Origin: Lachnoclostridium sp. UBA903
GTDB lineage: Bacteria; Bacillota; Clostridia; Lachnospirales; Lachnospiraceae
Direction of reading: 5' to 3'
Assembly (NCBI GenBank): GCA_002294045.1
Contig: DBEP01000006.1
Location: forward strand, 130,681 to 157,519
Length of the DNA: 26,839 bases
Shown here: one piece after another, positions 1 to 6,891 of the stretch
Position numbering within the stretch: position 1 is the stretch's first letter
How the letters are laid out: every line of letters starts with the position of its first letter
Notes under the pieces: generated by a model
Told to the model about the DNA's origin: nothing
Database searches by the model: none
What the model saw: the letters and a program-made list of their open reading frames with translations, nothing else
Translations under genes and position numbers: made by a program

Positions 1-22
1 TGATTTTTCAAACACGCTCCAG
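1..22. repeat. Cut end of a dispersed palindromic repeat
   Basis: The bases ATTTTTCAAACAC at 3-15, followed by GCTC, are the reverse complement, with one difference, of the stretch GAGTGTGTTTGAAAAAT at 26755-26771 near the other edge. The simplest reading is that the window starts inside the right arm of the same repeat type that begins at the far right. A short hairpin GCCGC-ATT-GCGGC (24-36) follows and has no T-run, so I see no convincing terminator for the gene ending at 64. Confidence 0.4.
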
Positions 23-63
23 AGCCGCATTGCGGCACACTTTGGCGCACGTGAATATTACAA

Positions 64-1122
64 TTATAATATGGACCGGAATGGTACATTGGGTTCATCG
101 GTAAAGCAGTCTTCAAATCCTCTCCGGTAATGATATTGCATCTTGTCCTTATCATCCGGATATACAAATTTACCTCCTACATCCCATATAAAAGGTTTAA
201 ACTTATAATCCAGAACATATTTCTTATAATTATATAATAACATAATTTCTGCAGGATCGGCTTTAAAATTCGTCCATACGTCATAATGCAGCGGAATAAC
301 TACTTTTGTCCTCAATGCTTCCGCCATTCTTAAGATATCAACCGAAGTCATTTTATCCTGATTACCGACAGGATTTTCCCCGTATGACCCGAAAGCAACG
401 TCTATATCATAATCTTTGCCATGCTTGGCATAATATACGGAATAATGGGAATCTCCGCTGTGATATACATTGCCCCCCGGCGTCTTAATCAGATAGTTAA
501 CCGCCTTTTCATCCAAATCGGTCGGACATATGCCGGCCAGAGGTTTTTCGTCAGTAACCAGGCAGGTACGGTCAAAAGAATCCAGTGCAACAATTTCGAC
601 GTCTTTAACTTTTACAACATCCCCCGGTTTCACGGTAATGCAGCGTTCTTCAGGAACACCATAGCTCAGCCACTTCTTAACACTTTCTTTAGGTCCGATA
701 AAAGGAACCTCACCGTCACAATTTTTCATAACAGCCGCAGCAAAGAACGGGTCAATGTGATCGTTATGAAAATGGGTGGACAGAACCGCATCCACCTTCG
801 TTACGGCAAAGGGATCATACACAATCATTGCCGCTCTTAAATTTGGCTGGGTTAATCTGCCTCCTGTCATATTCCTCATTTGATGATACTCATCCATATA
901 TTTATTCTTTTGGGTTCTCTTTCCGTTTCCAAACCACAAATCAACCGCAATGTTTGTATCATTTTCAGTTTTAAGCCAAATTGCAGTGCAGCCTAACCAC
1001 CACATTGCAAAGGTACCTTTTTCAACAGCCGCCCCGTCAATCTCTTCGTTCAGCCATGTTCCCCATTCCGGGAAGGCACCCAGAATCCATTTTTCTCTCG
1101 TGATTTCGTCAATTTTACTCAT
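64..1122 (-). CDS. ulaG: L-ascorbate-6-phosphate lactonase (UlaG family, metallo-beta-lactamase fold)
   Basis: Cytosolic metal-dependent lactonase that opens L-ascorbate 6-phosphate to 3-keto-L-gulonate 6-phosphate. The 352-residue length and extended stretches match what I know of enterobacterial UlaG: TRE-W-IL---FPEWG-WLNEEI at the N-terminus, FAMWWLGCT near 38-46, the metal motif STHFHNDHID (H117, H119, D121, H122), FIGPK, VKPGDVVKVKD, YHSGDSHYS and a C-terminal FKPFIW--GGKF. No active-site residue appears lost. The ATG at 1122 has AAAGGAAG upstream at good spacing. It is the last minus-strand gene, 650 bases after the esterase, and has its own promoter, so it may be expressed apart from the ABC operon. 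No ascorbate PTS or other Ula enzyme is in the window, so the source of a phosphorylated substrate is unexplained; a related lactone could be the true substrate. Confidence 0.93.
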   Translation of the reverse strand: MSKIDEITREKWILGAFPEWGTWLNEEIDGAAVEKGTFAMWWLGCTAIWLKTENDTNIAVDLWFGNGKRTQKNKYMDEYHQMRNMTGGRLTQPNLRAAMIVYDPFAVTKVDAVLSTHFHNDHIDPFFAAAVMKNCDGEVPFIGPKESVKKWLSYGVPEERCITVKPGDVVKVKDVEIVALDSFDRTCLVTDEKPLAGICPTDLDEKAVNYLIKTPGGNVYHSGDSHYSVYYAKHGKDYDIDVAFGSYGENPVGNQDKMTSVDILRMAEALRTKVVIPLHYDVWTNFKADPAEIMLLYNYKKYVLDYKFKPFIWDVGGKFVYPDDKDKMQYHYRRGFEDCFTDEPNVPFRSIL

Positions 1123-1198
1123 AGAATCTTCCTTTCTTAAAGCTTCTTATAAATGTTCATTAATTAATATATTCTGAATTATTTATAACATTAAATAT

Positions 1199-1227
1199 AT
1201 GATACAATATTTTATGATTTATTTCAA
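1199..1227 (-). promoter_or_regulatory. Sigma-A type promoter for ulaG
   Basis: On the minus strand TTGAAA (1227-1222) and TATCAT (1204-1199) are separated by exactly 17 bases, each one base from consensus. Transcription would start about 70 bases before the ulaG ATG. The rest of 1123-1375 is very AT-rich, with nothing else I can name. Confidence 0.55.
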
Positions 1228-1435
1228 TATATTTATATGAATATTAATCAATTTATATGATTATTATTATCGTATAATAAAAACTATAAGCCCAGCTTTC
1301 GTATTTCTGGAAATAAATTACTTACTTATCACAATTTATACAAAATTGCTTCATATTTTATTGACAAAATATAAGATTGGAAAGACCTCACGGAATTGTT
1401 GAACAGGAAAACCAGAGCCAATACGACTAGTGTGG

Positions 1436-1597
1436 TGTACCGTTCATCTTTAGCTAAACAGTGCTGAATATTTTGTCACTCCACAAGGCGGAGGAGGGAG
1501 GCGTAGCGGCGGCAGTAGCAAGTATGCTACGCTGACTGACGACAACGCAGCGGATGACAAAATAGGCAGTGCTGTTTGGCTAATTATGAGCGGTACA
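1436..1597 (+). repeat. Large imperfect palindrome, candidate structured RNA or MITE-like repeat
   Basis: The 42-base arms 1436-1477 and 1556-1597 are complementary at 34 positions. Four more positions are G-U on the plus strand, leaving two 2x2 internal loops. The centre holds a smaller stem GCGTAGC (1501-1507) with GCTACGC (1526-1532) and a GTAGC/GCTAC hairpin (1515-1530). Flanking pairs extend the fold: ATTGG 1376-1380 with CCAAT 1418-1422, CACTGGA 1601-1607 with TCCAGTG 1654-1660, and CTGTT-GGAG-AACAG 1640-1653. GC is higher than in the surroundings. The layout resembles intergenic palindromes of Lachnospiraceae genomes. No ORF of note is inside. A weak promoter-like pair (TTGCTT 1346-1351, TATAAG 1370-1375, spacer 18) precedes it on the plus strand. 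Confidence 0.7.
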
Positions 1598-1676
1598 GGG
1601 CACTGGATTGATGAAATCTGTAAATAAGATGCCGTGACGCTGTTGGAGAACAGTCCAGTGAAAATTATCTTACGGC

Positions 1677-1719
1677 AAATAGCCTGCGTTCCGCATTAAC
1701 GGCAGGCTATTTGTCTTTT
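1677..1719 (+). terminator. Hairpin with T-rich tail, likely plus-strand terminator
   Basis: AAATAGCCTGC (1677-1687) pairs perfectly with GCAGGCTATTT (1702-1712), with an inner GTT/AAC extension, and GTCTTTT follows on the plus strand. On the minus strand only TTTGCCG follows, so it serves the esterase gene less well. With both flanking genes on the minus strand, a plus-strand terminator here suggests a transcript starting near 1380 and covering the palindrome. Confidence 0.55.
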
Positions 1720-1776
1720 ACAGGCCAGGCTTTTGGTTCTATAGATTAGCAGAACAGGTATTGTAAAATCATAGAA

Positions 1777-2868
1777 TTAACCGGATATTTCTTTCTTAAG
1801 GCTGCATAGAAAATTTTCCGCAACTTCTCTCATTGCGTCCTCCGCTTGGGGATACAAACCTATTTTATCCATAAATGCATGGTCCATACCGTTATAGCGA
1901 ATCATACGGACCGGTACACCGGCCTCTTTCAGCTTTCTGGCATAGGCTTCGCCTTCCAGTCTTAGGTAATCATATTCGGCAGTAATGATTAACGCCGGAG
2001 GAAGCCGGGATACATCTTTTGCAAATATGGGAGAAACATATTCATTTTCAGCAAGTTCTTTAATACCGTTTAAATACAAACCAATCAGAAGGTCCGCATT
2101 TTTACCAAGAGCCGTTACCGATTCCGTAATTAATTCATCCTGTTCTTTTATGCAATAGGAATCCATACTCCATTCGTATCCGGGCCGCAGCATGCCAATG
2201 TCGACTGCCGGATAGAGCATTGCCTGAAATTTTATCCAATTGGTGCCGGAATTCTTATCCTTTAATGTACAGACAGCCGCTAAATTTCCTCCGGCACTGT
2301 CACCGCAGACACCAATTTTTTCTTTGTCAATATTTATCAGCTGACTGTTATTATAGGCCCAGGAAACGGCATAAAAGCAGTCCTCCAAGCCTTGGGGAAA
2401 AGGATGCTCCGGAGCCAGGCGATAGTCTACGGAAATAACGGCCGCTCCGGCGTATCGGGCGATACACTTGCATGGGTTTTCTACACATGCAAGCGTTCCT
2501 CCGAAAAAACCCCCGCCATGAAAAAATATAAGACAAGGTCTCTTTTTATCTTCCTCCGGTATATAGATTTTAACAGGTATATCTCCGTTTTTCCCTTGGA
2601 TTGTTCTGTCCATACATCGGACCGTGCCGTCCGTTACATCCCTGTTAGGCCATCCCATACCGGCTCTGATATCCGCAACGGTTCTTCCGTGGCCAAATTC
2701 CGTATTGGTTTCTTTCTCCCTTTTTCTTACCTCCAATACCCGTGGATCAAAAACTCCTTCTTCATCATAATCGGGTATTCTCTTAACCATGATTTCCAGG
2801 CCTTGCTCGTTAATCACTTTTGTCTCTTTTTTTAATATATTTAATAATTCCTCATAGCTTTTCTCCAT
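1777..2868 (-). CDS. Alpha/beta hydrolase of the hormone-sensitive-lipase type (esterase)
   Basis: Cytosolic carboxylesterase-like hydrolase, no signal peptide. The HSL signature is complete: oxyanion-hole motif FFHGGGFFGG (about 116-125), SVDYRLAPEHPFP, nucleophile elbow GDSAGGN (Ser about 191), acidic residue in ITAEYDYLR, and the terminal His in MDHAF. I start at the ATG at 2868: AAAGG lies 10 bases before it, while it is only one base from the ATG at 2877. It lies 61 bases after the permease gene on the same strand and probably closes that operon. Its job may be to deacylate or open an imported ester or acylated sugar, which is inference from position. The substrate is not readable from sequence. 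Confidence 0.88.
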   Translation of the reverse strand: MEKSYEELLNILKKETKVINEQGLEIMVKRIPDYDEEGVFDPRVLEVRKREKETNTEFGHGRTVADIRAGMGWPNRDVTDGTVRCMDRTIQGKNGDIPVKIYIPEEDKKRPCLIFFHGGGFFGGTLACVENPCKCIARYAGAAVISVDYRLAPEHPFPQGLEDCFYAVSWAYNNSQLINIDKEKIGVCGDSAGGNLAAVCTLKDKNSGTNWIKFQAMLYPAVDIGMLRPGYEWSMDSYCIKEQDELITESVTALGKNADLLIGLYLNGIKELAENEYVSPIFAKDVSRLPPALIITAEYDYLRLEGEAYARKLKEAGVPVRMIRYNGMDHAFMDKIGLYPQAEDAMREVAENFLCSLKKEISG

Positions 2869-2929
2869 ATGGCACATACCTTTCTATATATAAAGTCACT
2901 AAACCTTTGCCCTTACAAGCACAAAGAGC

Positions 2930-3934
2930 CTATGCTGCAACTACAACCTTTTTCCTGCTTTTCTTCGTCTTTACCGCCCTTTGATATTTGTCAAACCCGA
3001 TTGCCGCAAGCAGTACCAGTCCTTTTACGATATATTGAATATATTGATTCCAGCCGGCAAGCTGCATACCGTTTTCTATAATTGCCAGAATGAAAACGCC
3101 CACAACAAGCCCCCACATCTTACCTTCCCCGCTGTTAAAGGAAATACCGCCTAAAATTGCCGCCGTCATACCTGTCATTTCAGTTCCGGGCCCTACCGTT
3201 GAATTTGTAGTTCCCTGCTTGGATATCAGAATAAAGGAAGCAATTGCAATAAACATACCGCTAATCATAAATGTGGATATTCTCATAAAATGAATGTTTA
3301 TACCCGCAAGGCGTGTTGCCTCCGGATTTCCTCCCATTGCTTTGACAAATCTTCCGTAATAGGTAAAATTATAAACTATACTGGCTATCAGCACCGATAT
3401 AATTGCCAGCCAGACATCTGTGCTAATCCCCAAAAATGCAGATTTCGTAATTAACCGGAAGCTCTCCGGAAAGTTTGAGTATGCCGTCCCTTTGGAAATC
3501 AAATAGGAGACCCCCTGGAATACAGTAGTTGTTGCGATTGTAACAACCAAAGCTTCGATTTTTAATAGTACCGCTACTATTCCGTTAATAAAGCCGAATA
3601 GCATGCCGAGCAATATCCCGCAAAGCATTGCGGCCGCGGGGCTGAAGCCTTTTGTAGTCATAAGCAGCGCCGTTAAAACACCAACCGCCGACATCTGGTA
3701 TCCCACCGATAAATCCAGTGAACCGCTCATCATTACAAAGGATAATCCGACGGCAACAATTATGACATGAGAATTCTGTATAATTAAATTTTTAAGATTC
3801 AGCAGTGTCAAAAAAGAAGGTGCAATCATTGTAAAGATAATCATTAATCCGATTAATACGAAAAACATGGCATACTTTTTTACGATTCCGGTAAATTTAT
3901 TTTTTATCATTTCCTGTTTATTGAGTTGATTCAT
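2930..3934 (-). CDS. Sugar ABC transporter permease (RbsC/BPD_transp_2 family)
   Basis: Polytopic inner-membrane subunit of a ribose/galactose-type importer, 334 residues, the usual length. About eight to ten hydrophobic segments are evident; the stretch VGLSFVMMSGSLDLSVG (about 62-78) is the hallmark of RbsC-like permeases, as are FGFINGI and TAAILGGISFNSGEGK with its conserved Gly-rich cytoplasmic loop. The C-terminus is basic and cytoplasmic. The start at 3934 has AGGAGG overlapping the stop codon of the ATPase gene, so the two are translationally coupled. There is one permease gene, so it would act as a homodimer. Substrate class is sugar or sugar-like by family; no more can be said. Confidence 0.93.
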   Translation of the reverse strand: MNQLNKQEMIKNKFTGIVKKYAMFFVLIGLMIIFTMIAPSFLTLLNLKNLIIQNSHVIIVAVGLSFVMMSGSLDLSVGYQMSAVGVLTALLMTTKGFSPAAAMLCGILLGMLFGFINGIVAVLLKIEALVVTIATTTVFQGVSYLISKGTAYSNFPESFRLITKSAFLGISTDVWLAIISVLIASIVYNFTYYGRFVKAMGGNPEATRLAGINIHFMRISTFMISGMFIAIASFILISKQGTTNSTVGPGTEMTGMTAAILGGISFNSGEGKMWGLVVGVFILAIIENGMQLAGWNQYIQYIVKGLVLLAAIGFDKYQRAVKTKKSRKKVVVAA

Positions 3935-3943
3935 GTAAACCTC

Positions 3944-5425
3944 CTATAATCCTGAAGCCAATTCCAATATTCTGCTCTGGGAAAATTCTTCTTTCTTTAA
4001 TTCTCCTTTGATTTCCCCTTCATAGAGGACTAAAATGCGGTCGCTCATTCCGATTAACTCTTCCATCTCAGAGGTAATCATAATTATACCGTTGCCCTGT
4101 TGTGCAAGCTCCGATATGATACGGTATATCTCTTGTTTGGCGCCCACATCGATTCCCCTTGTCGGTTCATCAAAAATAATAATTTCACACTCGGCCGCCA
4201 GCGTTTTTCCCAATACGACTTTTTGTTGATTTCCGCCGCTTAGATTACCAACTATTTGTTCCATACTTGGGGTTTTTATGCTGAGTTTTTCTATATAGTA
4301 ATCCGTAATACGATTTTCTTTTTTTCTATTAATAAATCCGAATCTGGATATTTTTTTCAAACAGGAAAGCGATATATTGGTTTTAATTGACCTTCCCAGC
4401 AAACATCCCTGCTGCTTTCTGTCTTCCGGGATTAAACCGATACCGTATTTGATTGCTGCCGCCGGGGATTTTATTTTTACCTTTTTACCGGAAATATAAA
4501 TATTGCCGGATTCCATTTTATCCGCCCCGTAAATCATTCGTATCAGCTCTGTTCTTCCGGCGCCTACAAGTCCTGCCAGACCAAGTATCTCACCGCGGTT
4601 TACTTCAAAGGAAATATTACTGTCTCCGCTGCCGCAGACTTCTTCCACCTCTAACAATACTTTCTGCTTATGTCCTTTTCGTACAGGAAAGCTTTCTTTT
4701 AATTCCCGGCCAATCATATGATGTACCAATTCTTTCCTGTTTGTTCCGGCCGTTTCCAAGGTTGTAATATATTTTCCGTCTCTCATAATTGAAACTTTAT
4801 CGGAAATCTGAAAAATTTCTTCCATTCTGTGGCTGATATAAATAATTGCAACCCCTTGCTGCTTTAATTTCTCTATTACTTTAAACATCTTTTCCACTTC
4901 GGATACGGACAGCGGTGCGGAAGGCTCATCCATAATCAGAATCCTGGCATTCCTTGAGATAGCTTTGGATATCTCAACTATCTGCTGTTTTGAAGACGGC
5001 AGGGTATATACAGGTGCATTCGGGTCAATGTCAATATCAAATAATTGAAATGCTTCCGCTGCTTTTTCTCTCATACGCTTATAATTTACTTTTGCTCCGT
5101 ACCGTTCACCAAAACAGATATTTTCCGCAACCGTTAAACAGCCTATCAGATTAAACTCCTGGTAAATGACCTCTACCCCGTATTCCTTCGCAATTTGGGG
5201 TGTTAATTGAGAATAGGCTTTGCCGTCCTCAAAGATGATTTCACCCCCCGGGTCAGGAATAACCGCCCCCGCAATTGTTTTAATCAAAGTGGACTTGCCC
5301 GCACCATTTTCCCCTAACAGGGCATGAACTTCCCCGGAATAGAATTCCATGGACAATTTATCCAAGGCTAAAACTCCGGGATATGTTTTTGATATATTAT
5401 GTAAGCTTAATATTTTCTTTTTCAA
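3944..5425 (-). CDS. Sugar ABC transporter ATPase (RbsA/MglA/XylG type, tandem NBD)
   Basis: Two fused nucleotide-binding domains, 493 residues, typical for RbsA. NBD1 has Walker A GENGAGKST (about 38-46), Q-loop YQEFNLI, a modified signature LPSSKQQIVEISKA, Walker B ILIMDEPSAPLS and switch His in ISHRMEEI. NBD2 has the Walker A variant GLVGAGRTE that is normal for this family, signature LSGGNQQKVVLGK, Walker B IIFDEPTRGID. It energises the permease encoded next. The start is a TTG (5425): no in-frame ATG precedes it, the conserved N-terminal strand begins just after it, and GAGGG lies about 10 bases upstream. The rare start codon and the palindrome before it (5450-5527) should keep this protein below the level of the binding protein, the usual stoichiometry. 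Confidence 0.94.
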   Translation of the reverse strand: MKKKILSLHNISKTYPGVLALDKLSMEFYSGEVHALLGENGAGKSTLIKTIAGAVIPDPGGEIIFEDGKAYSQLTPQIAKEYGVEVIYQEFNLIGCLTVAENICFGERYGAKVNYKRMREKAAEAFQLFDIDIDPNAPVYTLPSSKQQIVEISKAISRNARILIMDEPSAPLSVSEVEKMFKVIEKLKQQGVAIIYISHRMEEIFQISDKVSIMRDGKYITTLETAGTNRKELVHHMIGRELKESFPVRKGHKQKVLLEVEEVCGSGDSNISFEVNRGEILGLAGLVGAGRTELIRMIYGADKMESGNIYISGKKVKIKSPAAAIKYGIGLIPEDRKQQGCLLGRSIKTNISLSCLKKISRFGFINRKKENRITDYYIEKLSIKTPSMEQIVGNLSGGNQQKVVLGKTLAAECEIIIFDEPTRGIDVGAKQEIYRIISELAQQGNGIIMITSEMEELIGMSDRILVLYEGEIKGELKKEEFSQSRILELASGL

Positions 5426-5449
5426 TTGAATGGTACCCTCTTTCCCAGC

Positions 5450-5527
5450 GGGGCTGCTGCAAAATTCAGGAAATATAAATCATATTCCGGACACAGGTTC
5501 AATAAATCGGCTTTTTGCAACAGCCCC
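5450..5527 (-). terminator. Intercistronic palindrome, possible attenuator or mRNA 3' end
   Basis: GGGGCTGCTGCAAAA (5450-5464) faces TTTTGCAACAGCCCC (5513-5527) with one mismatch, which is a G-U pair on the minus-strand transcript. The loop is 48 bases. It lies between the binding-protein stop and the ATPase start, where partial termination or 3'-end protection would raise the binding protein over the transporter. The same arm sequence recurs at 20888-20934, so it is a dispersed unit. Confidence 0.6.
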
Positions 5528-5538
5528 CTGTAAAACTG

Positions 5539-6771
5539 TTATTCAAAAAATTCAGAAGTATCAGGCAATTCATTGTTATATAATGTCTGAACCGTATCTG
5601 TTCCGTCATCATTAAGCATTAAATATCCCAAATCTTCCCATTGCTGCGACGGTACCTCTTCTCCTTTTGCCAATGCGGAAACCGTGTCAATGATGGTTTG
5701 TACAATATTACCGTTTGTCATAACACCCCGTACCAAAGAAGTATTATCGGCACTTTGCTTAATACGTTCAATATTACTATCCGTTAAGTCTGCCCCAAAC
5801 ACAGCCAGTTTGGATAAGTCCTCCCTGATAACGCCGCTGCTTACAAGGCCCAGCATCTTTTCGCTTGCCCCTGCAGCCGCAGACCCTGCATAGCACATTA
5901 CCGCTTTTACATCCTGATTCACCCCATTATCTGCAGTTACCAATAAATCGAGTGCATCCTGAGCTTCAATCTCCGTACCGATTGTTCTGTTACTGATTTC
6001 AATTAATTTAACTTTTTCATTATAAAACGGATTTAATTGTGCCTTGCCGCTGTCATCCAGAATCAGGCCGCCGGCAGGCTCATCAACGTCTTTTTCCTGT
6101 CCGTCCTTATCCGTATAGGTAACCGCATCCCCATCCGTCTTTACATATTTCCCGGTTGTCAAATCTACTTTTCTTACAAATTTTTCCGCAATTATTTTCA
6201 TGCCGGCGGAGCGCTTTACCATATCAGGAATAAGGCTTTGCTCAAAAACAGCCACCTTAATTTCACCTTTGCCGGCATCAGGAAATGTTTTATCAACCCA
6301 GGCACTTACCATCGGCGCCATCATGGTGCCCATTATAAACTCATCGCACTGAACAAAAGCCGTAGCCGTTCCTTCCCCTGTATTGTTGTGGCTTACAACC
6401 GTCAAAATACCGGAATCCGTTGCCTGCTGCATTACATCATGAAAAGCTGCGGCATCACCGGCGGGGAATACATACAGGATATCCAATCCCTGGGTGGTAA
6501 AGTTCTGAATCTGTTTAATCATGGTCTGGGTATCGTCATTCGCATTTGTTACCTGCACGGAATAACCTTCCGCTTCCAGGGCCGCCTGCACCTGATCTCC
6601 TATCAGCAGGAAAAATTCACTGCCCTGAGGTATGCAAACCCCTGCAGTCTTTTTGCCGTCATCCTTTTTTGCCGCCGTTTCCGACGAACCCCCGTCATCA
6701 ATCTTTGTGCATGCCGACAATATGGTCAGAAGCATCACAAAAGCCATAGCAACCGAAATCTTTCTTTTCAT
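5539..6771 (-). CDS. Sugar-binding lipoprotein of the ABC importer (Peripla_BP_4 type)
   Basis: Extracellular solute-binding protein anchored by lipidation: basic n-region, hydrophobic core and lipobox LSAC (Cys about 21). The mature part has the type I sugar-binder layout: C-IPQGSEFFLLIGDQV, a QIQNFTTQGLDILYVFPAG segment and VFGADLTDSNIERI before the C-terminal lobe. At about 410 residues it is over 100 longer than RbsB; the extra includes an insert around 200-250 with repeated Asp/Lys/Thr. I start at the ATG at 6771 because AAGGAGGG sits directly upstream and the signal peptide begins there, not at the longer frame start at 6831. It follows the degenerate ATPase gene by 105 bases and should be the most abundant product of the transporter. 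Confidence 0.93.
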   Translation of the reverse strand: MKRKISVAMAFVMLLTILSACTKIDDGGSSETAAKKDDGKKTAGVCIPQGSEFFLLIGDQVQAALEAEGYSVQVTNANDDTQTMIKQIQNFTTQGLDILYVFPAGDAAAFHDVMQQATDSGILTVVSHNNTGEGTATAFVQCDEFIMGTMMAPMVSAWVDKTFPDAGKGEIKVAVFEQSLIPDMVKRSAGMKIIAEKFVRKVDLTTGKYVKTDGDAVTYTDKDGQEKDVDEPAGGLILDDSGKAQLNPFYNEKVKLIEISNRTIGTEIEAQDALDLLVTADNGVNQDVKAVMCYAGSAAAGASEKMLGLVSSGVIREDLSKLAVFGADLTDSNIERIKQSADNTSLVRGVMTNGNIVQTIIDTVSALAKGEEVPSQQWEDLGYLMLNDDGTDTVQTLYNNELPDTSEFFE

Positions 6772-6831
6772 AAAATCCCTCCTTGAATTTATTTGTATGA
6801 TAATAATATCCTTGAAAGCTTTTTTATACAA

Positions 6832-6845
6832 TGTAACAGATTACA
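6832..6845. promoter_or_regulatory. Short dyad before the binding-protein gene
   Basis: TGTAA-CAGA-TTACA is a perfect 5-bp dyad. On the minus strand it is followed three bases later by TATAAA, a possible -10, but no good -35 is at 17 bases. It could be an operator for an internal promoter of the transporter genes. The binding protein is unknown. Confidence 0.3.
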
Positions 6846-6868
6846 GAATATGTGCAAAAAATACAGAT

Positions 6869-6891
6869 GGCAATGATTATTTGTCATTGCC
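6869..6891 (-). terminator. Hairpin at the end of the degenerate ATPase gene
   Basis: GGCAATGA (6869-6876) and TCATTGCC (6884-6891) form a perfect 8-bp stem with a 7-base loop that includes the stop codon. On the minus strand a T6 run comes eight bases after the stem, so termination would be weak or partial. It may separate the regulatory genes from the transporter genes. Confidence 0.4.

Noticed and set aside
421..840. A 139-codon plus-strand open frame opposite ulaG
   Set aside because: Antisense to a highly conserved enzyme and without supporting signals.
2467..2493. CTTGCATG / CATGCAAG inverted repeat inside the esterase gene
   Set aside because: An 8-bp match with an 11-base loop in coding sequence, no context suggesting a function.
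2392..2835. A 147-codon plus-strand open frame opposite the esterase gene
   Set aside because: The minus-strand frame has all HSL motifs; the plus-strand frame shows no domain or start signal.
3564..3581. AATAGTA-CCGC-TACTATT hairpin inside the permease gene
   Set aside because: Seven base pairs within coding DNA is compatible with chance in a window this size.
6037..6786. A 249-codon plus-strand open frame opposite the binding-protein gene
   Set aside because: It lies antisense to a gene with clear signal peptide and family motifs, has no ribosome site, and its product looks compositionally like a mirror of the real gene.
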